From: Franzmannia pantelleriensis
Lineage (GTDB): Bacteria > Pseudomonadota > Gammaproteobacteria > Pseudomonadales > Halomonadaceae
Assembly: GCF_900102875.1 (NCBI RefSeq)
Contig: NZ_FNGH01000003.1
Span: 62,001-126,000, forward strand
Reading direction: 5' to 3'
Length of the DNA stretch: 64,000 nucleotides
Positions 53,967-61,146 of this stretch are shown here, in pieces; position 1 is the first letter of the stretch, and every line of letters begins with the position of its first letter. The translations under genes and the position numbers were made by a program. The notes under the pieces are model-generated. The model was not told the DNA's origin and did not search any database. It worked only from the letters and a program-made list of their open reading frames with translations.

Positions 53967-55205
53967 ATGGCTCGCACAACGCTTGGTTCCGTTTTCCTGG
54001 CAGCCGCCCTGTGCCACTCCTACTCCGCCTTCGCGCTGCCGGAAGGCGAAGGCCGAGAGACGGTCGAAACCGTCTGCGCGGCCTGCCACGGCGTCAACCT
54101 GATCGAGCGCAGCTCAGGATACACCCACGAGGAGTGGGACTTTCTCATTGCCACCATGATCGACCTGTCGGGCGCTCCCGAGCGGCAGGCAGAGATCCTT
54201 GGCTACCTGGCCGAGCACTTCCCGCCCAGCGATAACCGGGCCGCAACGCCGGTCGATGGCCCGCTGAGCATCCAGTTCGAAGAGTGGGTGGTGCCCACGC
54301 TGGGGCAGCGCTCCCGCGATCCGGTCGAGGCGCCGGATGGCAGCATCTGGTGGGTAGGGCAGTGGTTGGACATCCTCGGCCGGATTGACCCCGAGACCGG
54401 CGAGATGGAAGAGATCGAGCTGCCCTCCGGCGCAAGGCCTCACTCTGTCAATATCGGCCCCGATGGCGCCGCCTGGTACACCGGTAACCGCAACGCCACC
54501 ATGGGGCGATTCGACCCGCAAACCGGCGAGATCAGCGAATATCCCATGCCCGATGAGGCCGCGCGCGATCCGCATACCGCCGAGTTCGCCGAGAACGGCA
54601 TTCTCTGGTTCACCCTACAGCAGAGCAACATGATCGGCCGGCTGGATCCGGAAACCGGAGAAGTAGAGCTGGCCACCAGCCCGCGTGAGGGCTCGCGACC
54701 CTATGGCGTGAAGATCGCCTCTGATGGCATGGTCTGGGTTGCCTGCAACGGGGCGAACTGCCTGCTGCGCGTCGATCCCGAATCGATGGAAGTGAGCGAG
54801 ATCACCTTGCCCGAGGCCGGCACCACGGTGCGCCGGCTCGACATCGATGCAGACGGCATCATCTGGTGGGTGAACTCTGGGCTGGGCCGTCTGGGGCGTT
54901 ACGACCCCGACAGCGGTGACATCCAGGAGTGGGACTCACCCAGCGGCCCAGGCTCCCACCCTTACGCCATCGCCATGTTCGACGGGGCGGTCTGGTATAA
55001 CGAAAGCGGCGTGCGGCCGGACATGCTGGTGCGCTTCGAGCCTGAAGCGGAAACTTTCCAGAGCTGGCCGATCCCCTCAGGCGAGGTCTATGCCGGCATC
55101 CTGCGCCATATGCGCACCACACTCGACGGCGAAGCCCTGCTGATCCATCAGAGTGGCACCAACCATATTGGCAGAGTAACCGTGGAAGATAGAGATCCGA
55201 AGTAG
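53967..55205 (+). CDS. Cytochrome c fused to a streptogramin lyase-like (Vgb) propeller
   Basis: 412 residues with a signal peptide (cleavage near residue 23). One heme c site CAACH lies at residues 37-41. From about residue 120 on there are seven repeats of the Vgb-type beta-propeller (SIWWVGQWLDILGRIDPETG, AAWYTGNRNATMGRFDPQTG, GMVWVACNGANCLLRVDPES). The fold is that of virginiamycin B lyase, but it does not mean antibiotic breakdown; the joined cytochrome suggests redox chemistry in the periplasm. ATG 53967 gives the signal peptide. Confidence 0.88.
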   Translation: MARTTLGSVFLAAALCHSYSAFALPEGEGRETVETVCAACHGVNLIERSSGYTHEEWDFLIATMIDLSGAPERQAEILGYLAEHFPPSDNRAATPVDGPLSIQFEEWVVPTLGQRSRDPVEAPDGSIWWVGQWLDILGRIDPETGEMEEIELPSGARPHSVNIGPDGAAWYTGNRNATMGRFDPQTGEISEYPMPDEAARDPHTAEFAENGILWFTLQQSNMIGRLDPETGEVELATSPREGSRPYGVKIASDGMVWVACNGANCLLRVDPESMEVSEITLPEAGTTVRRLDIDADGIIWWVNSGLGRLGRYDPDSGDIQEWDSPSGPGSHPYAIAMFDGAVWYNESGVRPDMLVRFEPEAETFQSWPIPSGEVYAGILRHMRTTLDGEALLIHQSGTNHIGRVTVEDRDPK

Positions 55206-55254
55206 GTGAGCCTTCAACTCAAGACGGGTGCAAATAAGCAAAAAAGGAAGTTAC

Positions 55255-55551
55255 ATGAAGCAGTATGCTGTTATCGCCTACGACTATACCGACCCCGAAG
55301 CGCTGGATCGTCGCATGGCAAATCGCGAAGCGCATTTGGCCGGGGTTCGCCAGCTCGCCAAACAGGGGAGTTTCCTCAGTGGCGGGGCGATCCTCAATGA
55401 ACAAGGCAAGATGATCGGCTCGAATGCCCACTTCCAGTTCGCCGACCGTCAGGCCTTCGATGCCTGGCTCGCCACCGAGCCCTACATGACCGGCCGCGTA
55501 TGGGAGCACGTCGATATCCAAGAGGTGCGGTTGTTCGATCCGCATGGGTGA
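55255..55551 (+). CDS. YciI family protein
   Basis: 98 residues with the ferredoxin-like YciI fold (KQYAVIAYDYTDPEALDRRMANREAHLAGV, then GAILNEQGKMIGS). The conserved His and Asp of the family are seen (AHLAG and DP). Function of the family is not well defined. AAGGAAG supports ATG 55255. Confidence 0.85.
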   Translation: MKQYAVIAYDYTDPEALDRRMANREAHLAGVRQLAKQGSFLSGGAILNEQGKMIGSNAHFQFADRQAFDAWLATEPYMTGRVWEHVDIQEVRLFDPHG

Positions 55552-55591
55552 TCATCTGGTATCGAGGCAACATCCGTAGTGCTCAATGGTA

Positions 55592-55912
55592 CTAGGCAAG
55601 ATCAGCGAGATGCTCAAGGGTTTCAGGATATTTCTGGACCAACCGGATGAGAGTCATGGCCTGGGCATTGGGCTTGGCACGGCCTTGTTCCCAGTTTTCC
55701 AGCGTCCTGGGGTTGGTGCGGAGGTACATGGCGAATACCGGGCGAGACATATGCATCCGCTCCCGTAGCTCTGTGAGCTCGCTAGCGGTCACGTCGGGAA
55801 CCTCCTCCAGCGCTAAGGAGTGGGAGCGTAGCGTGCGCTTGCCTTGGCGCTCATCTGCTAGTGCATTGAAGCCTTCGACTAGCTCGTCAAAAATGTTACG
55901 GCCCATGATCAT
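55592..55912 (-). CDS. HigA/NadS-like Xre antitoxin
   Basis: About 106 residues. The C-terminal half is a helix-turn-helix (TASELTELRERMHMSRPVFA, then NPRTLENWEQGR) of the type that ends with PNAQAMTLIRLVQKYPE, found in HigA/NadS antitoxins. ATG 55912 overlaps the end of the broken toxin gene by 4 bases (ATGA), so the original layout was toxin first, antitoxin second. GAGG is in front. Confidence 0.85.
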   Translation of the reverse strand: MIMGRNIFDELVEGFNALADERQGKRTLRSHSLALEEVPDVTASELTELRERMHMSRPVFAMYLRTNPRTLENWEQGRAKPNAQAMTLIRLVQKYPETLEHLADLA

Positions 55913-56084
55913 GTCCTCGCGTTGAGTTCCGCATCCAGGAGCTGTTTCAGGGGCTTGCGCAGCCTCCCCCTTTGGATGACATCTTCTGGAGCAAGAAGCT
56001 CTGGAAGGCACGAAAGGCGGCATCATCGAAGTAGGTCGCTCGATGCCGTTCAAAGGGTGGCAGCTCAACAAACGTTGCTTTCAT
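55909..56084 (-). pseudogene. Broken RelE/HigB-type toxin
   Basis: From ATG 56084 the frame reads MKATFVELPPFERHRATYF and DDAAFRAFQSFLLQK, the normal N-terminus of RelE/HigB toxins, then shifts: the other frame continues as DVIQRGRLRKPLKQLLD and runs to a stop at 55909. About 30-40 residues that should follow (the catalytic core) are missing, so the toxin is dead. Its antitoxin remains intact. Confidence 0.75.
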
Positions 56085-56232
56085 GATGTGTACGTAGTTT
56101 GCGTATAGTTTTGCTGCAGCGCCAGGCTATGTCAAGCGCCCACGATGGTCGACATAGCGATATTAAATCAGCAAAGGGTGAAAATTTGACCGTGGCTAAC
56201 AATACCGGCGGACGAAGCACCGTGGCACACGC

Positions 56233-56277
56233 TTAATTCGGATCACGAATGAGAGCGGCATCGTAAACGTCATGCAT
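56233..56277 (-). pseudogene. Truncated RES-domain toxin start
   Basis: A 14-residue frame (MHDVYDAALIRDPN) overlaps the 3' end of the antitoxin gene by 8 bases and stops at 56233. The pattern MxDxxDxxLIxR resembles the N-terminus of MbcT/RES toxins, which follow Xre/MbcA-type antitoxins. The rest of the toxin is absent. Confidence 0.45.
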
Positions 56278-56671
56278 GGCCCCCGCCTCGGGCGGTATCG
56301 AGGTGCTGGCGGACCACATAGAGATCTTGCACCAGGCCGCTGCGCAGCCGATCCAGGGGTGGCTGGCCGGCGAACAGGGGGTTGTGATTAGGCCGGCGCA
56401 ACCAGGCATCGGCGATGTCGGCGCGCGGCAGCAGGATCTGGAGAGCCTTGTAGATCCCCAGAATAAGCGACATGCGTTTAAGCTGATTGACGTCGAGATC
56501 TGCCGCTGCGGGCTGTTTGCACCATTGCCGATAGGTTGACCCAGGTACGCCAAGGAGTAAGGCGGCTTCCTGCTCTTTCAACCCCCAGACGTTGGCGATG
56601 TTGGGGTACGTACGCATTGCCGCCGCGCTCATTTGCTGGCGCTTTTCGGCGGGCAGGTGGGGCAGGTCCAT
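56270..56671 (-). CDS. MbcA/ParS/Xre family antitoxin (DUF2384)
   Basis: 133 residues: an N-terminal helix-turn-helix (WGLKEQEAALLLGVPGSTYRQW) and a C-terminal DUF2384 part (RRPNHNPLFAGQPPLDRL then GLVQDLYVVRQHLDTARGG). Such antitoxins pair with RES toxins, which degrade NAD+. The expected toxin gene is only a 14-codon stub. Upstream AT-rich DNA with CGCCATTTG-like arms may be its operator. Confidence 0.88.
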   Translation of the reverse strand: MDLPHLPAEKRQQMSAAAMRTYPNIANVWGLKEQEAALLLGVPGSTYRQWCKQPAAADLDVNQLKRMSLILGIYKALQILLPRADIADAWLRRPNHNPLFAGQPPLDRLRSGLVQDLYVVRQHLDTARGGGHA

Positions 56672-56888
56672 GACGACCTCCGTTCGCCAAATGACGGATG
56701 TGCGTAATTATCACTCAAATGGCGATATTGCTCCATTGGTCGGACTGAGTACCGAAAGCCTCGGAAAAAGCGATGCTGCGACAGCCTATCCCTCGAGCAG
56801 CCCCAGGCCGCCACCCATGCTAGGCCAAGCCATGGGCAGAAATAGTGATCAGCTTCCCGAAGGCTCGACGTTGCAGAGGCGGGGCAAG

Positions 56889-57179
56889 ATGAATAGAACC
56901 AAGACGTTACAGCTGTTGCGAGAGCACCTGCCGTCGCTATCCAGCGAGTATGGCGTTACCTCGTTGGCGCTTTTTGGCTCCATGTCGCGGGATGAGGCTC
57001 GCGACAACAGCGATATCGATATCCTGGTGAGCTTCGATGGCCCGGCGACTTCGGCTCGTTATTTCGGCGTGCAATTCTACCTGGAGGATCTGCTGGGCCA
57101 TCCTGTAGACTTAGTGACCGACAAGGCGCTTCGCCCTGAGCTTAGGCCCCATGTCGAGCGTGAGGCAGTGCGTGTCTGA
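56889..57179 (+). CDS. MntA-like nucleotidyltransferase antitoxin
   Basis: 96 residues of the minimal nucleotidyltransferase fold. The motif GSX10DXD is complete (Gly30-Ser31, Asp42, Asp44 in FGSMSRDEARDNSDIDILV). MntA modifies HepT toxins by adding AMP. No HEPN/HepT partner is seen on either side, so this is an orphan. The frame is open upstream, but ATG 56889 fits the domain start and has GAGGCGGGG in front. Confidence 0.85.
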   Translation: MNRTKTLQLLREHLPSLSSEYGVTSLALFGSMSRDEARDNSDIDILVSFDGPATSARYFGVQFYLEDLLGHPVDLVTDKALRPELRPHVEREAVRV

Positions 57180-57213
57180 GTCTCGTCCCACTCTTCTTTT
57201 ACTGATCCCTTAA

Positions 57214-57693
57214 TTATTCGTTGTCGTTTCCTTCAGCCTGCTCCCGACGCTTCTGCATGGCATCGCTGAAGGCAGCCGCCAGGATGCCGGTCGGCATGGC
57301 GATCATGCCGATGCCGACGATGGCGGTCAGGCCGGCAAACAGCTGCCCAGCCGCGGTTACCGGTGTCACGTCCCCATAGCCCACCGTAGTGAGTGTGGCC
57401 ACGCTCCACCAGAGCGCCCTGGGAATACTCCCGAAGGCTTCGGGCTGATGGCTGGCTTCCAGGACATAGATCACGCTGCTGGTGACGATCAGCAGTGCCA
57501 CCGCCACCATCAGGCTGACCGTAAGTTCGTAACGCCGTCCGCGAACTGCCGAGTAGAGGTCGCCGATTGCATTGGAAAAGCGCCCCAGCCTCGCGAGCCT
57601 GAGCAACCGGATCAGCTTGAGCAGACGCAAGGCGAAGGCGTTGACGGCTCCCAAAGAGACCAAGAGTGAACCTAGGAAAACGGCTGAAAGCAC
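57214..57693 (-). CDS. Potassium channel, N-terminally truncated
   Basis: About 159 residues beginning with a GTG. Present are the S4/S5 region (RLLKLIRLLRLARLGRF), the pore with selectivity filter TLTTVGYGD and the last helix (IGMIAMPTGILAAAFSDAMQ). The N-terminal membrane helices S1 to S3 of the six-helix channel are missing: the in-frame extension stops at TGA 57739, exactly where AT-rich foreign DNA begins. It may be a broken gene or a two-helix-plus-pore remnant. Confidence 0.8.
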   Translation of the reverse strand: MLSAVFLGSLLVSLGAVNAFALRLLKLIRLLRLARLGRFSNAIGDLYSAVRGRRYELTVSLMVAVALLIVTSSVIYVLEASHQPEAFGSIPRALWWSVATLTTVGYGDVTPVTAAGQLFAGLTAIVGIGMIAMPTGILAAAFSDAMQKRREQAEGNDNE

Positions 57694-57753
57694 TGCTAAA
57701 CTATAGGAGCCGAAGGGATATGTGTCAGGCCAATACCATCACTGTTCAGTTTA

Positions 57754-58092
57754 TCAAAGCATAAAGGCTTTGTGGATTTCTTTTATCTTCATTTCTTTAT
57801 TTCCATTTTTTGGAATTGCAAGGGTCAAACATTGTCGGTTAACAATTACTGGCAGAAATTTTCTCTCTATTGATTCCTTTCTCCAGCAATATCTATGCCA
57901 TGGGCACTTTATTTTTCTTCCATCTTCAACGAACTTTCCTAAATGCAGAGGGCCGCCCCTGTGAGGACATCTATCAGGCACAAAAATAGGAACTCCATTG
58001 GCTACCGTTAATAAAAAGTACCTATCGTCACCAACAATTAGGAAGTTTGTTGATGGACTGCTTAAGGAATAAAATAGTTTTTTCGTGCCCAT
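57754..58092 (-). CDS. Rieske [2Fe-2S] protein
   Basis: 112 residues with the Rieske cluster site CPHRGGPLH (Cys42, His44) and CPWHRYCW (Cys63, His66). It is a soluble single-domain ferredoxin type, without the oxygenase catalytic domain. ATG 58092 follows a GAGG site; it begins directly after the methyltransferase gene on the same strand. In a cluster with a diiron oxygenase, it may supply electrons to that enzyme. Confidence 0.9.
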   Translation of the reverse strand: MGTKKLFYSLSSPSTNFLIVGDDRYFLLTVANGVPIFVPDRCPHRGGPLHLGKFVEDGRKIKCPWHRYCWRKESIERKFLPVIVNRQCLTLAIPKNGNKEMKIKEIHKAFML

Positions 58093-58093
58093 G

Positions 58094-58867
58094 CTATGGC
58101 CTCTTCGCAACTAGTATGTCTTCATAGAGATAAGAAGGGGTATAAAGCTCGTGAACGCTATTAAAGCCAACTGTATACAGCATGTTGACCAAGTCGAATT
58201 TGTCGAAAAGATAGCTCTTGGTCGTCTGGCTATTTCTTTTGCCATCTATATCTACTACATTTATCCAAGTCTTGATCCTTTCCTCCCAGTCGTAATACAT
58301 TTCCCACCTACACTTAATAACACTCTCGTTAATTTTTTGTTCTCCAAAATCCATGGAGAAGAATTTATGGCCGCGGTGGTTGTTTTTTTGCAGTCCAATT
58401 ACAAATATTCCTCCAGGCTTTGTTATATGGAAAAAATTATAAATAACTTCTGTGACGCGCGTAACAATTTCGCCGTTCCCTGTCACCATGTTGCTCGTCG
58501 ACCATGAGTCCATAAACCCTATGGATGCATCAATATTGATAACAACGTCATACTGAATCTTTACTATTTCTTGCAAATTCTGCCAAGTGGAATAATATGT
58601 TGGTATGTTATAATTCCTCCTTTTAACTTCATTTTCAAACTTCTTGAGTAGATGACGATCACCATCTGATGAGGTTATGTTGTGAAACCCATGTGCGTAT
58701 AAATCTAGACTGGGAAAGCCTTCACCACAAGCTGTATCTAAGATAGACATATCTCTGTCACTAATAGTTTTAGATAGTATATCTATATGCTTGCTCCTGT
58801 AGTCGCCAGAATGTAACATTTTTTCAGAGATAGACCACATGTCGGAAAGACTAAGGTGAGTTTCCAT
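58094..58867 (-). CDS. Class I SAM-dependent methyltransferase
   Basis: About 257 residues. The SAM site is ILDTACGEG (residues 43-51), followed by GFHNITSSDGD with the acidic residue of motif II. The fold is like glycine N-methyltransferase-type enzymes, so an N-methyl transfer to a small amine is a reasonable guess. AAGGAG with 8-base spacing supports ATG 58867 rather than 58873. Its 5' end overlaps the decarboxylase gene by 17 bases. Confidence 0.85.
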   Translation of the reverse strand: METHLSLSDMWSISEKMLHSGDYRSKHIDILSKTISDRDMSILDTACGEGFPSLDLYAHGFHNITSSDGDRHLLKKFENEVKRRNYNIPTYYSTWQNLQEIVKIQYDVVINIDASIGFMDSWSTSNMVTGNGEIVTRVTEVIYNFFHITKPGGIFVIGLQKNNHRGHKFFSMDFGEQKINESVIKCRWEMYYDWEERIKTWINVVDIDGKRNSQTTKSYLFDKFDLVNMLYTVGFNSVHELYTPSYLYEDILVAKRP

Positions 58868-60308
58868 AATCATTGCTCCTTTCAGAGAGTGATGTAATGT
58901 TCGATGCAAGCCTGATGTTGTCTAAAATACTTTGAATATTAATGTCTTCGTAAATATTCATTAGCTGCATCCTTAACCAACATTCGTCACCAAAGTAGAT
59001 GGTGTTAAAAAAAATCTCGCACTCATGTATTGCAATGTCTTTTAGTTTTACATTGTGGTTAGAAATGTTATCTTCCAGAATGTTGATTGGTGTATGCCTA
59101 AAGCATATAATGTTGAAAGAGGGAGGGCAGTATACTTCGAAGTCATTGCTTTTTTCCATGGCTAGGAAAATGCTCCATGTATCATCGACTATTTTTTCTA
59201 TAGCCCTACCAAAAAAGTTTATCCCATGTACTTTAAGAACAGACAAGATCTTTAGAGAGGTGAAATGCCTCGTGCAAAATAGAGAAAGCCGCAATGGCTC
59301 TTCATAAACGTAATTTCTGCTAGTTTCGCTAGACGGCTTTATGATGTATCCTACTTCCATTCCTGTTGGGTTAAGTGCCGACGTTAGTGCTTCCTTATTT
59401 CTGCAGAAAAAAATACTAGCTGGAGGAGAGACCCACATCAGCTTATGAGGATCAAAACAAAAGCTATCAGCTAAACTAAGTCCATCTAGCCTTGAGCTGA
59501 ATTTATCGGAGAACACACACGCTCCACCGTGTGCTCCATCTACATGGAACCAAAAGTCACTTTTCCTCTTTAACTCGGCGATGAAATTCAAATCATCAAA
59601 TGCTCCTAGAGAAGTTGTACCTGCAGTAGCAACAACAGCCATAACTCTAGATCTTTTATTTTTTGCCTCTAGTATTTCTTTCTCCAACTGAGATTTGCTG
59701 ATTCTGCCACTGTCATCAACGTCAATTTTTATTATATTCTGAGGGCAAACCCCCAGTATATAACAGGCTTTTTCGACAGAGTAGTGAGCATGCTTGCTCA
59801 AGATTACGCGTCCTAATCCCTTAGACTCTCGTGCAGCCAACAAGGCCGTTAAGTTTGATTCCGAGCCACCACTTGTTAACGTTGCACATCCATGTAAACT
59901 AAAGTCGAAAAGATCTTTAAACCACTTTAAAAGCTCATTTTCAATAGTCACAGAAACCGGGTTACCATCGTAGTTCGTAACTGTTGGATTAAATGCTTGT
60001 GCCGCAAAGTCTGCTAAGACACCGGCTATAAGTGGTGCAGGCCTTTGATGTCCAAAGTAGTTAGGGTGTCTGTAGTTGATGACATTATCCAAGAAATCTT
60101 TCCGAACCAAAGTCTTTATATATTCAATCCCTTCTCCATTATCACTTATTGACATGTCCAGGGATGAGATAAGCTCCTTGCCAATAGCTTTAGGTTGGAT
60201 TTTAGGGTTTCCATAGAGAGCTGAAATTACATCAGTGACTATCGCAACGGCAAGCTTTAACGTATCCTTGCTGTCTCCAGTGCTGAGCCGCTTGTTTCTT
60301 ATGCTCAT
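58851..60308 (-). CDS. PLP-dependent group II decarboxylase
   Basis: 485 residues. The PLP lysine is Lys289 in CFDPHKLMWVSP, the pyridine-N Asp257 in FHVDGAHGG, and a histidine in SKHAHYSVEK (His175) stacks on the ring. This is the aromatic-amino-acid/glutamate/diaminobutyrate decarboxylase family. The substrate is open; in this cluster a basic amino acid or its N-oxidised form would fit. The gene is AT-rich. The next gene downstream overlaps by 17 bases. Confidence 0.92.
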   Translation of the reverse strand: MSIRNKRLSTGDSKDTLKLAVAIVTDVISALYGNPKIQPKAIGKELISSLDMSISDNGEGIEYIKTLVRKDFLDNVINYRHPNYFGHQRPAPLIAGVLADFAAQAFNPTVTNYDGNPVSVTIENELLKWFKDLFDFSLHGCATLTSGGSESNLTALLAARESKGLGRVILSKHAHYSVEKACYILGVCPQNIIKIDVDDSGRISKSQLEKEILEAKNKRSRVMAVVATAGTTSLGAFDDLNFIAELKRKSDFWFHVDGAHGGACVFSDKFSSRLDGLSLADSFCFDPHKLMWVSPPASIFFCRNKEALTSALNPTGMEVGYIIKPSSETSRNYVYEEPLRLSLFCTRHFTSLKILSVLKVHGINFFGRAIEKIVDDTWSIFLAMEKSNDFEVYCPPSFNIICFRHTPINILEDNISNHNVKLKDIAIHECEIFFNTIYFGDECWLRMQLMNIYEDINIQSILDNIRLASNITSLSERSNDYGNSP

Positions 60309-60337
60309 TTTCGTTTTCCCATGATTTAAAGACTTGT

Positions 60338-61146
60338 CTAAAGCATGCTTTCAATGATGGGCTGATGGTAAAGGCATGATGAAGACCTTACGACAGATCC
60401 ATGTAGACGATGCTTTGGTATTAACAAGACATCTTTTTCTTTAAGTTTAACCGGATCTCCCACAAGTGACCAAAAGTCCATCTCCCCTCTTTCTATATAT
60501 AGTAATCGATGATCGGGGTGGGTGTGGGTAGTGGAGCGCTCACCTAAAGCTTCATCGAATGTATCAAGGTCAACATCGGCCGGAAGCTTATGGAATAATT
60601 CATCTCCCTTGTCCCTATATGTGTCTAAGTTGTCTGCCCACTCCAGCTGGATTAAGATGTCTTCATCTGCCAGGCGTTGCAATAGCTGGAATTCCTCGAA
60701 TCCAAGGAGTATGTCGTTTACAATTTGGTTTCCATATTGCTCAAGCAAGGGCTGTATTATTCTGAACAATACCATTTCTCCATGATGTTCATCGATATGG
60801 TAATGCTCATCAAAGTATTGAGTATCCACACCATTTCCAAAAACATCCTTTACTAAGATGGCTTGTTCTTTAGATATGTTTGCTAGTGAGGCTTCCGTAT
60901 AGAATAGAGCACCAATGTACTTAAAGAAAAACCGTTTGTTTCTGGTTATGAAGTGGAAGTAATTGTTCAGCATCAACGACGAGGGTTGGTAGAATTGCCA
61001 ATATACATGGGGGTCTGATGCAAGGCCTAAACTATTCATGAGCTTCATAAAGAGGGTGCTATGTTTTACGTCATGAACGCCCGCACCATACTCATCAATA
61101 AGAATGTTGAATAAAGAAGATTGTACTTTTCCATAGTTTCCAGTTA
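60338..61146 (-). pseudogene. SznF-like HDO-cupin enzyme, 3' part (gene split by intron)
   Basis: Encodes residues 191-459 of a split protein (codon 191 shared with the other half). In joined numbering it holds the diiron ligands Glu209 (DEYG), His219 (VKHS), Glu275 (YTEAS), His305, Asp309 and His312 (DEHYHIDEHH), and a C-terminal cupin with His398, His400 (THTH) and His439 (HRLHG). As I recall SznF (Glu189, Glu215, His225, Glu281, His311, Asp315, His318; cupin His407, His409, His448), offsets are a constant 6 in the oxidase part and 9 in the cupin. SznF makes the N-nitrosourea of streptozotocin from methylarginine. Confidence 0.85.
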
